NCBI RefSeq assembly: GCF_041346945.1
Contig: NZ_CP166850.1
Location: forward strand, 5,750,501 to 5,814,500
DNA: 64,000 bases
Source of the DNA: Amycolatopsis sp. cg9
GTDB lineage: Bacteria; Actinomycetota; Actinomycetes; Mycobacteriales; Pseudonocardiaceae
Reading direction: 5' to 3'
Shown here: piece after piece, positions 39,846 to 48,364 of the stretch
How the letters are laid out: each line of letters begins with the position of its first letter
Position numbering within the stretch: the stretch's first letter is position 1
Made by a program: the position numbers and the translations under genes
The notes under the pieces: generated by a model
What the model saw: only the letters and a program-made list of their open reading frames with translations
Database searches by the model: none
Told to the model about the DNA's origin: nothing

Positions 39846-41218
39846 GGCCCGCCGCGCAAGCCGTGCTGCTGTCGGGGACGTTCGTCCAGCTGATGAGCGT
39901 CACCGTGATGCAGCTCGCCGTCCCGCGCATCCGCCACGACCTCGCCGCCGGCTCGGGCGCGGGACAGCTCGCGCTGGTCGGCTACACGCTGACCTATGCC
40001 TGCGCGCTGATCACCGCGGCCCGGCTCGGCGACCGGTTCGGCTACCGGCGGGTGTTCGTCACCGGTACGGCCGTGTTCACGCTGGCGTCGCTGGCCGCGG
40101 CCGCCGCGCCGGACATCGGGACCCTCGTGGTCGCCCGGCTGGTGCAGGGTGCCGGCAGCGGCCTGGTCGCGCCGCAGATCCTGTCGCTGATCCAGGCCGC
40201 GGTGCCCGCGGACCGCCGGGCCGGGGTGCTGGGCCGCTACGGGGCGACGATGGCCGTGGCGTCGCTGGCCGGCCCGCTGTGCTGCGGCGTCCTGCTGCAC
40301 TTCGACCCCGCCCGGCTGGGCTGGCGGCTGGCACTCGCCCTGCCGGTGCCGGTGGGGATCGTGTCGCTGGCCCTGGTCCGGATCCTGCCGGTCGGGCGCG
40401 GCCCGGCGGACGCGAGCCGGGTGGATCCGGCCGGGGCCGCGCTGTCGTTGACCGGGCTGATCCTGCTCGTGCTGCCGCTGACCGTGGGTCAGGACGCGGG
40501 CTGGCCGGCGTGGACGTGGGCGAGCCTGGCCCTCGGGCTGGGGCTGCTCGCCGCTTTCGCCGTGGCACAACGGCGAGTGCGGCACCCCCTGGTGCGGCCG
40601 GAAGCGCTGACCGCGTCGAGGACCCGGTGGGGCATCGGCGCGGTGTTCCTCTTCAACGCCGGGATCCCGTCGTTCAGCCTGCTGCTTTCCTTGCACCTGC
40701 AGGGCGCGCTGCACCGCGACCCGCTGGTGACCGCGTTGACCGTCGCGCCGTACGCGCTCGGTGCTCTGCTGGGCAGCGCGGTCGCCGAGGCCGCGGCACG
40801 CCGGTTCGGCGCCGCGGCGCTCGCCGCCGCGTCCGCCGGGCTGGCCGCGGTGTCGCTGCTCCTCATCCCGGCGCTGGCCGGGCCCGCGCCGCTGCTGTGG
40901 ACGGTGCTGGGAGCCGGCGGGTTCGCGTTCGGGATCTTCACCGCCTCGGCGTTTTCCCTGGTCCTGAACCGGGTTCCGGTGCCCGTGGCCAGTTCCGTGT
41001 CGGGGTTGCTGCCGACCGCGCAGCAGCTCGGCGGCACGCTCGGCGTGGCCCTGGCGGGGGTCGTCTACGCCGCCGGGGCGCTGGACGCGGCGATGGGCTA
41101 CGAGGCCGTCGTGTTCCTGCTCGCGGCCGCGGCCACGGCACGCCTGCGGAAGCCCGCTGCGGAAACCCCCGGAGGTGTGTCGTGGACAAGCTCGCTCTCA
41201 CGGCCGAAGAACTGCTGA
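39842..41218 (+). CDS. MFS drug-type exporter (DHA2-like)
   Basis: A 458-residue membrane protein with about 13-14 hydrophobic helices. Typical marks: LMSVTVMQLAVPRIRHDL in helix 1, ARLGDRFGYRRVF (about residues 60-72, motif A), RLVQGAGSGLVAPQ in helix 4 (motif B) and GPLCCGVLL in helix 5 (motif C of exporters). It probably exports a toxic compound handled by the preceding hydrolase. The last residues (GGVSWTSSLSRP) overlap the start of the nitroreductase frame by 37 nt, an unusual length. Confidence 0.87.
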   Translation: MRPAAQAVLLSGTFVQLMSVTVMQLAVPRIRHDLAAGSGAGQLALVGYTLTYACALITAARLGDRFGYRRVFVTGTAVFTLASLAAAAAPDIGTLVVARLVQGAGSGLVAPQILSLIQAAVPADRRAGVLGRYGATMAVASLAGPLCCGVLLHFDPARLGWRLALALPVPVGIVSLALVRILPVGRGPADASRVDPAGAALSLTGLILLVLPLTVGQDAGWPAWTWASLALGLGLLAAFAVAQRRVRHPLVRPEALTASRTRWGIGAVFLFNAGIPSFSLLLSLHLQGALHRDPLVTALTVAPYALGALLGSAVAEAAARRFGAAALAAASAGLAAVSLLLIPALAGPAPLLWTVLGAGGFAFGIFTASAFSLVLNRVPVPVASSVSGLLPTAQQLGGTLGVALAGVVYAAGALDAAMGYEAVVFLLAAAATARLRKPAAETPGGVSWTSSLSRPKNC

Positions 41219-41829
41219 GCACCACCCGCGCGGTGCGGCACCGGCTCGACTTCGACCGGCCCGTCGACCCGGCCGTCCTGCGCCGGTGCGTGGAACTGGC
41301 CCTGCAGGCGCCCACCGGCCGCAACCGCCAGGGCTGGCACTTCGTCGTGGTCACCGACCCGGACCGCCGCGCCGCGCTGGCCCGGCTCTGGCGCCTCGGC
41401 CTCGGCCGGGACGGCACCCCGATGTCCCCGGACGACCAGCGCCGCGCCGCCGTGAAGGCGGGCTCGATGGAGAAGGTCTGAAGCGGACTGCGCCACTTGG
41501 CGGAGAACCTGCACCGCGCGCCGGCGTTGGTGGTGCCGTGCATCGAGGGCCGCACCGACGGCCTCGGCGCGGATCGTCAAGCGGGCCGGTGGGGTTCGCT
41601 GCTGCCCGCGGTGTGGAGCTTCATGCTCGCCGCGCGCCTGCACGGCCTCGGCACGGTGTGGACGACCGGGAACATGCCGGTCGAACGGGAAGTCGCCGCG
41701 CTGCTGGGCATTCCGCACGAGTCGGTGATGCAGGCCGCGGTGATCCCGGTCGCGCACACCGTCGGAACGGACTTCCGGCCGGCGGCCCGGGTCCCGGTCG
41801 ACGAGGTCCTGCACTGGGACCGGTGGTGA
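41182..41829 (+). pseudogene. Nitroreductase interrupted by an in-frame TGA
   Basis: From GTG 41182 the frame gives a nitroreductase N terminus: AVRHRLDFDRPV (FMN contact) and ALQAPTGRNRQGWHFVVVTD. It stops at TGA 41479-41481 after KAGSMEKV. The very next codons continue the family in the same frame: SGLRHLAENLHRAPALVVPC, SLLPAVWSFMLAARLHGLGT, ending at 41829. The full length would be 215 residues, normal for the family, so a single base change probably broke it. A restart at TTG 41494 or GTG nearby could make the second half alone, but the FMN site would be incomplete. A sequencing error is possible. Confidence 0.75.
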
Positions 41830-41877
41830 CGCCGGTTCGGTTCCTCGCCGCGGTGCTCGTGTCATCGTGGTCGTTCG

Positions 41878-42834
41878 ATGGCAAGGGGCGACACGGGGGG
41901 TGTGATCACGGTGCACGAGCTTTCCGGGAAGGTCCGGCGCTGGGTGGGCGACGTGGTCGGAGGCGGTGCCCCCGTGGCCACCGCCACCGGCCTGCGGCAG
42001 GGAGCCAACCCCTGGTTGCTGACGTTCGAACCGGGTGGCCGCCTCGACGCGGCTGTGCTGCGACTCGGGGATCCCGCGGACCCCGGCCAGTGCGGCCGGT
42101 TCGCCACCGAGGTCGCGGCATTGCGCGTGGCCGACGACCACCAGCTGCCTGCGGCCCGCCTGATCGCCACGGATCTGGACGGTTCCGTGGCAGGCGAGCT
42201 GGCGGTGCTGACCACCGCCCTGCCCGGGCACAGCCGGATCCCCTCGGTCGCTTCCGTCGAGCGGCTCGAGGGCTTGGGGGCCGCCGCAGCCGCACTGCAA
42301 GCCGTCCCGTTGGCGCCCCGTGCTGCTCTGCCGCGGCGGACGCGCTCGATCTCGGACGTGGACTTCGCCGCCCAACGCCGGGAAAAGGGCACCACCGCGC
42401 TGCTGACGGCTGCCGAAGAACGTCTGGCTCAGCTTTCCGCGCCCACCGGCCCGACGGTCTTCGTGCACGGTGACCTGTGGTTCGGGAACACCCTCTGGTC
42501 CGGTGACCGCTGCACAGGCCTGGTCGACTGGGACTGCGCGGGCGCCGGATCGCCGGGAATCGACCTCGGCGGCGCCCGCTTCGACGCGGCCCTGATGTTC
42601 GGGTTACCCGCGGCCGAGCAGGTCCGGAAGGGGTGGCAGCGCGCCGCCGGCCGGCGGGCCGAACGGCTCGCCTACTGGGACGTCGTCGCGGCGTCCGGCA
42701 CGTTGGCCGACATGGCGTTCTGCGTGCCGGCGCTTCACGACCAGGGCAGATCAGACCTCGACGCCGGCCTTCTCGGCCGACGCCGGGACGCATTCGTCGG
42801 CGCCGCATTGAGCCGGCTCGATGCCGATGGTTGA
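41878..42834 (+). CDS. Aminoglycoside phosphotransferase-fold kinase
   Basis: A 318-residue small-molecule kinase fold. The catalytic motif is FVHGDLWFGNTLW (Asp about residue 200, Asn 205) and the metal motif is LVDWDCAGAG (about 218). ATP-side strands at the start are less clear (GLRQGANPWLLTF). Such proteins phosphorylate hydroxyls in antibiotics, choline, homoserine or sugars; the substrate cannot be told. ATG 41878 is given, but GTG 41902 is just as possible, since neither has a clean ribosome site. It stands alone. Confidence 0.8.
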   Translation: MARGDTGGVITVHELSGKVRRWVGDVVGGGAPVATATGLRQGANPWLLTFEPGGRLDAAVLRLGDPADPGQCGRFATEVAALRVADDHQLPAARLIATDLDGSVAGELAVLTTALPGHSRIPSVASVERLEGLGAAAAALQAVPLAPRAALPRRTRSISDVDFAAQRREKGTTALLTAAEERLAQLSAPTGPTVFVHGDLWFGNTLWSGDRCTGLVDWDCAGAGSPGIDLGGARFDAALMFGLPAAEQVRKGWQRAAGRRAERLAYWDVVAASGTLADMAFCVPALHDQGRSDLDAGLLGRRRDAFVGAALSRLDADG

Positions 42835-43016
42835 ACAAGCTCACGGGGCTGAAGAACGTCGTGCAAGGCCGGGACATCTCGGGGCAGATCCATTTCCACG
42901 AACGGTCCGACGCCCGCATGGTCGCGGAGTCGTCTCCCGGTGGGAGCCCGGAGGTGCCGAGCCAGGCGCAAGAGCGGAAGCCGCTCCACGCCTGAAAACT
43001 GCCGGATCCCGAGTCG

Positions 43017-43268
43017 GTGGCCTCGTTCTTCGAGGTGCCGCTGGACGCCATGATCAAAATCAAGAAAGAACAGTCCCTGAACCTCGTTCTGACAACGCCG
43101 CCGAACATCGGGGACAAATCCGTCCTGGCGGAATCCGGTGCGCTCTGGCTGCTCGCGGAAAAAACCGGCTTCGTGGTCGACCTGTCGTTCGAGCCCGCCC
43201 AAGCCCGGAACAACGGCGAATTCCGCACCCTCGCGACCAGTGCGGCCGGCCGTGGCCTCTTCGCTTGA
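43017..43268 (+). CDS. Short reading frame of unknown function
   Basis: From GTG 43017 an 83-residue product, ASFFEVPLDAMIKIKKEQSL, then NLVLTTPPNIGDKSVLAESGA, WLLAEKTGFVVDLSFEPA. The residue use is protein-like and the DNA is lower in GC than its surroundings. The frame is open back to 42996 without a start. I do not recognise it; it could be the end of a truncated gene. The 180 bp before it (42835-43016) hold no supported gene. Confidence 0.35.
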   Translation: MASFFEVPLDAMIKIKKEQSLNLVLTTPPNIGDKSVLAESGALWLLAEKTGFVVDLSFEPAQARNNGEFRTLATSAAGRGLFA

Positions 43269-43282
43269 CCACGGGTCCGGTC

Positions 43283-44560
43283 TCAGCCGGGCTGTGGATC
43301 GCCGGAGCCGCCGGTGGTGCCGACGCGGTGCAGGACCGCCCCGGTGGCGATGTCCAGGACCTCGATCAGCTGTGGCGAGCGCTGCACCGCGATCCACGGC
43401 AGCTCGTGATGGCGGGTCACCGGTCCGGCGAACTCGACGACCGTGCGCACGTCTTCCGCCGTCCGAGCGCGGACGGCGGCTCCTTCGCGGGTCAACAGCG
43501 CCGGCCGGTCGCCGATCGTCGTCATGCCCAGTACGTCTTCGGCCGGTGGGACGGCGATGAACGCGTCGGGTCGTTCGTGCCGCCACGCCCGCCACGTGGG
43601 TCCGTGCTGGGCGGCGTACCAGAAGTCCGGCCCGAGAAGCACTTGGCCGGCACCGTCGACGGTGGTGTGGAAGGGCACGAAACCGGGCTGGTGCACGACC
43701 GCGGCCGACCGGGCGAGCGAGATCCGGCCGCTGTCCCAGCGCAGCTTCCACCACGTGCCCCCGCGGCGGAAGCAGACGCCGAATCGCCACGGCTCGTCCA
43801 TGTCGAGGTAAAGCGGCGACAGGTCGCGGCCGGCCTCCTCGGCGACGCTGAAGTCGATCGGCACGCGGAGCTTGCGCACGTCGAGGTCTTGGTCGCCCTC
43901 GACGTGCACGACCAGCTCCTGCCCGGCTTCGATCAGCGTGATCAGCGAGCTGCCGGTGGAGTGGGACACGTGGATCGCGGCGAGCACGGGGCCCGGCAGC
44001 CGGAACTCGGCTGCCGGTGTGCCGCACCGCCACAGCACCAGCTCGCGCGGTCCGTCGCCGCGGGCGAGCATCGAGGGGCCCGAGCTCGGGAAGATCGGGA
44101 ACCGCAGCCTCGTGCCCCGGACCCCGGATTCGAGCAACCGGACGCATTCCTGTTCGGACGGCGGGGAAACTTCGATCCGCGCGCCGTTCACGGCGACGCG
44201 TACGATCCCGTCGTCGCCGTCGGCCACGGTCACCGTGCGTTCGCTCGGCTGCTCCGCACCACCGTGAAAGGTGAACCCGCGTGCGGGCTCTTCCCGCGAG
44301 ATCAGCCACTCGCGGCCGATCCGGCTCCAGTGGCAAGCGGTGACCGGCAGCGTTGTGACGCTCGCGGCCGTCCGCTCCAGCGCCACGATCACGGCCAGCC
44401 GCACCAGATCCAGGCGCGCGGAGGAGTCCGGCAGGCCGTCGAGCAACACCTCGACCCGGCCGCTCTGCGGCGGCACCACCACGGAAATCGCGTCGACCAG
44501 GGAGCGGAACTCGCTGCCCAGATCCACGCCGGTGAGTACGGGCAAGCTCGCTCGCGTCAT
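43283..44560 (-). CDS. Protein of unknown function, beta-rich
   Basis: A 425-residue protein I cannot assign. The N-terminal 110 residues look alpha/beta (VEVLLDGLPDSSARLDLVRLAV), and the rest is mostly strands, with repeated Trp/Arg-rich pieces: PWRFGVCFRRGGTWWKLRWD, FWYAAQHGPTWRAWRHERPD, AEDVLGMTTIGDRPALLTREG and a closing VQRSPQLIEVLDIATGAVL. That end resembles a WD/propeller-type blade, as in proteins of MoxR/vWA-linked systems, but no such partners are nearby. ATG 44560 has GGGGAGGGA upstream, a strong site. No signal or membrane segment. Confidence 0.65.
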   Translation of the reverse strand: MTRASLPVLTGVDLGSEFRSLVDAISVVVPPQSGRVEVLLDGLPDSSARLDLVRLAVIVALERTAASVTTLPVTACHWSRIGREWLISREEPARGFTFHGGAEQPSERTVTVADGDDGIVRVAVNGARIEVSPPSEQECVRLLESGVRGTRLRFPIFPSSGPSMLARGDGPRELVLWRCGTPAAEFRLPGPVLAAIHVSHSTGSSLITLIEAGQELVVHVEGDQDLDVRKLRVPIDFSVAEEAGRDLSPLYLDMDEPWRFGVCFRRGGTWWKLRWDSGRISLARSAAVVHQPGFVPFHTTVDGAGQVLLGPDFWYAAQHGPTWRAWRHERPDAFIAVPPAEDVLGMTTIGDRPALLTREGAAVRARTAEDVRTVVEFAGPVTRHHELPWIAVQRSPQLIEVLDIATGAVLHRVGTTGGSGDPQPG

Positions 44561-44619
44561 CTGTCCCTCCCCGGACACCGTATCCGGTCCGACATGCTGA
44601 GCGGGACCGCGGAAGCCCC

Positions 44620-45495
44620 TCAGCGGGCCGCGAGCGCCCGGCGCACTTCGTCCGCGCCCAGCACCACCGGGGAGCGCAGCGATCCGACCTCGTCGATCTC
44701 GATCTCGACCACGTCTCCCGGCCGCAGGCCTTGGTCGAGGCCCGGTACGACGGACGTGCCCGTCGAGAGCACGGCGCCGTCGGGGAAGTCGTTGTCGCGC
44801 CACAGGTATTCGACGAGGGCGGCCGGCTCGCGGTTCAGCTGCGCCGTGCTGGCCTCGCCGGCGAACACCTCGTGCCCGTCGCGCAGGATGCGCATGCGGA
44901 GACCGAGCGACTGCGGGGCCGGCACCTCCCACGCCGGCCGCACCCGTGCCGACACCGCGCACGAACCGGTGTAGATCTTGGCCTGCGGGAGGTACAGCGG
45001 GTTCTCGCCTTCGATGCTGCGGGAGCTGACGTCGTCGACCACCACGTACCCGGCGACCTCGCCGGTGCCGGTCAGCAGCAGGCCGAGTTCCGGCTCCGGC
45101 ACGTTGTTCGCGGAATCGGCGCGGATCGCGACCGGCTCGTCGTCGGTGACCACGCGCCACGCCGGCGACTTGAAGAACAACTCCGGCCGCTGCGCGCGGT
45201 ACACCCGCGCGTAGACGTCCTCGTCGGCGCTCTCCTCGCGGCGGGCCTCCTCGGACCGCCGGTAGGTCACCCCGGCGGCCCACACCTCCATCCGCCCGTC
45301 CAGCGGCGGCAGCAGCCGCGTCCCGGCGGCGGGCACGGGCTTTCCGGCGGCCTCGGCCAGTTCGCGGATCTCCGCCACCGGGCGGCGCAGCAGGTCGCTC
45401 ATCGACGCCACCGCGAGCGGCCGCAGCTGCTCGTCGGTGAGCAGGCCGACCCCGGTGGTCCCGGTTCCGTCGGCGAATCGCACCAGGTGGCTCAT
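44620..45495 (-). CDS. FAH-family hydrolase/dehydratase
   Basis: A 291-residue enzyme of the fumarylacetoacetate hydrolase fold. Metal ligands: E-x-E in PEPELGLLL (about residues 132-135) and Asp in [12 protein letters not shown] (about 153). The N-terminal part [16 protein letters not shown] resembles the sugar-acid branch of the family, such as 2-keto-3-deoxy-arabinonate dehydratase, more than the aromatic-ring branch; this is by memory of the motif. It starts with ATG at 45495 following GGAGG. No partner genes for a pentose route are adjacent. Confidence 0.85.
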   Translation of the reverse strand: MSHLVRFADGTGTTGVGLLTDEQLRPLAVASMSDLLRRPVAEIRELAEAAGKPVPAAGTRLLPPLDGRMEVWAAGVTYRRSEEARREESADEDVYARVYRAQRPELFFKSPAWRVVTDDEPVAIRADSANNVPEPELGLLLTGTGEVAGYVVVDDVSSRSIEGENPLYLPQAKIYTGSCAVSARVRPAWEVPAPQSLGLRMRILRDGHEVFAGEASTAQLNREPAALVEYLWRDNDFPDGAVLSTGTSVVPGLDQGLRPGDVVEIEIDEVGSLRSPVVLGADEVRRALAAR

Positions 45496-45607
45496 GCCGG
45501 ACCTCCTCGTTCAGGAGCGAACCTACGGAGTGCGGAGCGCGGCGGTCAACGAGTGCCGGACAGCCGGAGGATCCGGCAAACCAGCCCGGTTCCGGGATGA
45601 CACGCCG

Positions 45608-46627
45608 TCAAGCGGAGCGCCGGCGGAGAGCGGGCTGCGCGAGTGCCGGCGGAACGTAGGCCACGTCGACGGGCCCGACGTCCGTGCCGGGCGGCACGAT
45701 CTCGTCGATGCGGTCGAGCAGGTCGTCGTCCAGCACCGTCTCGGCGCCCGCGAGCAGGTCGTCGAGCTGATCGAGCGTGCGCGGGCCGATGATCGCCGAC
45801 GTGACCGCCGGGTGGGCGGTCGCGAACGCCAGTGCGAGGTGGGGCAGGGGCAGGCCGGCCTGCTCGGCGATCGGGACGAGCGCTTCGACGGCGTCGAGTT
45901 TGCGTTCGTCGGTCATGTGCCGCCGCGCCCAGTGCAAGCGGCCGGCCGACGGAGTTTCCGTGCCGCCCCGGCGGAGGCGGCCGGCGAGCAGGCCCATCGC
46001 CAGCGGGCTCCACACCAGGACACCGAGTCCGTAGCGCCGGCAGACCGGGAGGATCTCGCGTTCGATCCCGCGGTTGAGGATCGAGTAGTGCGGCTGCTCG
46101 GTGCGGAAGCGGGCCAGCCCGCGCCGCTCCGCCACCCACTGGGCCTCGACGATCTCCGACGCGGGCAGGTTCGAATGGCCGATGGCGCGCACCTTGCCCG
46201 CGCGGAGCAGGTCGGTCAGCGCGCCCAGGGTTTCCTCGACGTCGGTCCCGGGCTCGGGGTGGTGGACCTGGTAGAGGTCGAGGTGGTCGACCCCGAGCCG
46301 GCGCAGCGAGCCCTCGACGGCGGTGACGATCCACCGGCGGGAGCCGCCGCGCTGGTTCGGGCCGGGACCCATGGGGCCGCTGAACTTGGTGGCGAGCACG
46401 ACGTCGTCGCGACGGCCGCGCAGCGCTTTGCCGAGGATTTCTTCGGTGTGGCCGTGGCCGCCGTAGACGTCGGCGGTGTCGATGGCGGTGATGCCGCCGT
46501 CGAGGGCGCGGTGGACGATGCGGGCGCAGTCGCCGGGGTCGGGGTTGCCGTGCGGGCCGAACATCATCGTGCCCAGGGCGTAGGCGCTGACCTGGATGCC
46601 GGTGCGGCCGAGCGGACGGGTCTGCAT
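45608..46627 (-). CDS. Aldo/keto reductase
   Basis: A 339-residue (beta/alpha)8 NADPH-dependent reductase. The catalytic four are visible: Asp and Tyr in IDTADVYGG (about residues 48-56), Lys in LATKFSG (about 81) and His in YQVHHPE (about 120). Near-normal length. ATG 46627 has AGGAGAAAG upstream. It lies 62 bp beyond the VOC gene on the same strand, but a 13-bp perfect hairpin (46651-46680) lies between them, so it may be expressed separately or at a lower level. It may detoxify carbonyls. Confidence 0.9.
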   Translation of the reverse strand: MQTRPLGRTGIQVSAYALGTMMFGPHGNPDPGDCARIVHRALDGGITAIDTADVYGGHGHTEEILGKALRGRRDDVVLATKFSGPMGPGPNQRGGSRRWIVTAVEGSLRRLGVDHLDLYQVHHPEPGTDVEETLGALTDLLRAGKVRAIGHSNLPASEIVEAQWVAERRGLARFRTEQPHYSILNRGIEREILPVCRRYGLGVLVWSPLAMGLLAGRLRRGGTETPSAGRLHWARRHMTDERKLDAVEALVPIAEQAGLPLPHLALAFATAHPAVTSAIIGPRTLDQLDDLLAGAETVLDDDLLDRIDEIVPPGTDVGPVDVAYVPPALAQPALRRRSA

Positions 46628-46650
46628 GGGGCTTTCTCCTGCGCGGCAGG

Positions 46651-46680
46651 TGGGGTGCGGCCGGCGGCGGCCGCACCCCA
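46651..46680 (-). terminator. Strong hairpin between VOC and aldo/keto reductase genes
   Basis: TGGGGTGCGGCCG and CGGCCGCACCCCA are a perfect 13-bp pair with a 4-base loop. It starts 9 bp after the VOC gene stop on the minus strand. No T run follows. It should end or lower transcription from the VOC gene. Confidence 0.78.
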
Positions 46681-46689
46681 CGGGGATGG

Positions 46690-47157
46690 TCAGGCCTGGG
46701 CGTGTTCGGCGGCGACGTCGACGATCCAGGTGACGCCGAAGCGGTCGGCCAGCATCCCGAAGGCGGGCGCCCACCGGGCGGGGCCGAAGGCTTCGATCAC
46801 GGTCGCGCCCTCGGCGAGCCCGTCCCAGACGGGGGTGACTTCGTCGACGGTCTCGCCGCGGACGGACAGGAAGAAGGGTTCCCGCGTGATCGTGGTGCCG
46901 TTTTCGCGACGCGTCGTGGGCACGGCCGGGGCGGCGGGCGCGTCCCCGCCCGGCACGTCGTAGGCCATGACCCGGAAGCCGTTGTCCGCGGCGACCTGGC
47001 CGAACACGACGTGGGTGGCGCCGGGCAGTCCGGCGGGCATCCCGAAGTCGCCGTAGGTGACGACGGTGAGCTGCCCGCCGAACACCGACTGGTAGAACTC
47101 CAGGGCTTCACGGGCCTGGCCGTGGAAGTTCAGGTGGGCGACAGCGCTGAGCGACAT
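46690..47157 (-). CDS. VOC/PhnB-like protein
   Basis: A 155-residue protein of the glyoxalase/bleomycin-resistance superfamily, PhnB-like branch: LNFHGQAREALEFYQSVFGG (about residues 9-28), then a HVVFGQVAADNGFRVMAYD strand pair and PFFLSVRGETVDEVTPVWD with a final FGVTWIVD. Function unknown for most relatives; some bind metal. Divergent from the WYL regulator at 47261, which probably controls it. Confidence 0.85.
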   Translation of the reverse strand: MSLSAVAHLNFHGQAREALEFYQSVFGGQLTVVTYGDFGMPAGLPGATHVVFGQVAADNGFRVMAYDVPGGDAPAAPAVPTTRRENGTTITREPFFLSVRGETVDEVTPVWDGLAEGATVIEAFGPARWAPAFGMLADRFGVTWIVDVAAEHAQA

Positions 47158-47260
47158 GGTGATCCGGTCCTTTCCTGGCGCCGGGGGTTCCCGGCGGCGA
47201 GAGCCACGATGCCGCCAGTACCGGTCAGGGAACGTCCGCTACTCGTGGCAGTCTGGGGAC

Positions 47261-48250
47261 ATGCCTCTCGCGTCCTCGACGACGACCTCCAGCCGGCTGC
47301 TGTCGCTGCTGTCCATGCTGCAGGCCCGCCGCGACTGGCCGGGCGGGCTGCTGGCCGAGCGGCTGGGGGTGAGCGAGCGGACGGTGCGCCGGGACGTCGA
47401 TCGGCTGCGCGAGCTCGGCTATCCCGTCCAGGCGGTCAAAGGACCCGACGGCGGCTACCGGCTCGAGGCGGGCAGCCAGGTGCCGCCGCTGCTGTTCGAC
47501 GAAGAGCAGGCGGTCGCGCTCGCCGTGGCGCTGCGGATCGCGGTCGGGACGGGCGCGGGCATCGAAGAAGCCGCCGCGCGGGCCCTGGCGACCGTGCGCC
47601 AGGTCCTGCCGTCCCGGTTGCGGCAGCGCGTCGACGCACTCGAGCTCAGCGCGGCCGCGCGGGGCACCGAGCCGCAGGTCGACACCGAGGTCCTGCTCGC
47701 GCTGAGCGCCGCCGTCCGCGCGGGGGAGGAGCTGCGGTTCGACTACCGCTCACCCGGACGTCCCGGCGACGCCGAGCCCCGCCCGCCGCGCCGCGTGCAG
47801 CCGCATCACCTGGTGGTGCGGGGCGGCCGGTGGTACGTCGTCGGCTGGGACCCCGGCCGCGATGACTGGCGGACCTACCGCGTGGACCGGATGACACCGC
47901 GCGTCCCGAACGGACCGCGGTTCGCGCGCCGCGAGGTGCCGGGCGGCGACGTGGCCGCGTTCCTGTCGGCCCGGTTCAAGGGCTCCGAGAGCACGGACGC
48001 CTGGCCGTGCCGCGCCGAGGTGATCCTCGACCTCCCGGTGGCCGAGGTCGCCCCGTTCGCCGGCGACGGCGTCGCCGAAGAACTCGGTCCGGCCCGGACC
48101 AGGCTGACGGCGGGGTCGTGGTCCTGGGCCGCCCTCGCCGCGGCGCTGGCGCGCTTCGACGCGGAGATCGAAGTGGTCACGCCGCCGGAACTGCGGGCGG
48201 CGTTCGCCGAGCTGTCCCGGCGCGCCGGCCGCACCGCGGGGCTCGGGTAG
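47261..48250 (+). CDS. WYL-domain (YafY-like) transcriptional regulator
   Basis: A 329-residue protein. N-terminal winged HTH of the DeoR-like type (SSRLLSLLSMLQARRDWPGG, LAERLGVSERTVRRDVDRLRELGYPV) and, from about residue 140, a WYL domain (LRFDYRSPGRPGDAE, RRVQPHHLVVRGGRWYVVGWD) followed by a WCX-like extension. WYL domains bind nucleotides or other ligands. ATG 47261 lies in the short gap to the divergent VOC gene, so they probably form a regulator/target pair. No ribosome site stands out. Confidence 0.88.
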   Translation: MPLASSTTTSSRLLSLLSMLQARRDWPGGLLAERLGVSERTVRRDVDRLRELGYPVQAVKGPDGGYRLEAGSQVPPLLFDEEQAVALAVALRIAVGTGAGIEEAAARALATVRQVLPSRLRQRVDALELSAAARGTEPQVDTEVLLALSAAVRAGEELRFDYRSPGRPGDAEPRPPRRVQPHHLVVRGGRWYVVGWDPGRDDWRTYRVDRMTPRVPNGPRFARREVPGGDVAAFLSARFKGSESTDAWPCRAEVILDLPVAEVAPFAGDGVAEELGPARTRLTAGSWSWAALAAALARFDAEIEVVTPPELRAAFAELSRRAGRTAGLG

Positions 48251-48364
48251 CGCCGGCGTCGGCGGCGAGTCCGGCCATCCGGGTGAAGCCGGGACCGGAG
48301 CCGCCACGGTGCCGGGAGCCGGGGAGAAGACTGCGGGAACCGTTCAGCCACTGGAGGGAGCTCC

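Noticed and set aside
41182..41829. TGA in the nitroreductase read as selenocysteine
   Set aside because: The family uses FMN and has no Cys/Sec at this position; no SECIS-like hairpin was evident after the codon. Nonsense mutation or error is simpler.
42735..43228. Minus-strand frame near 43.0 kb looking slightly like a transposase end
   Set aside because: No DDE residues, no terminal inverted repeats and no target-site duplication could be found.
43017..43268. Assignment of the short frame to DUF4387
   Set aside because: A few residues match the end of that family by eye, but the conserved Gly-Ala-Gln-Gln-His type segment is absent.
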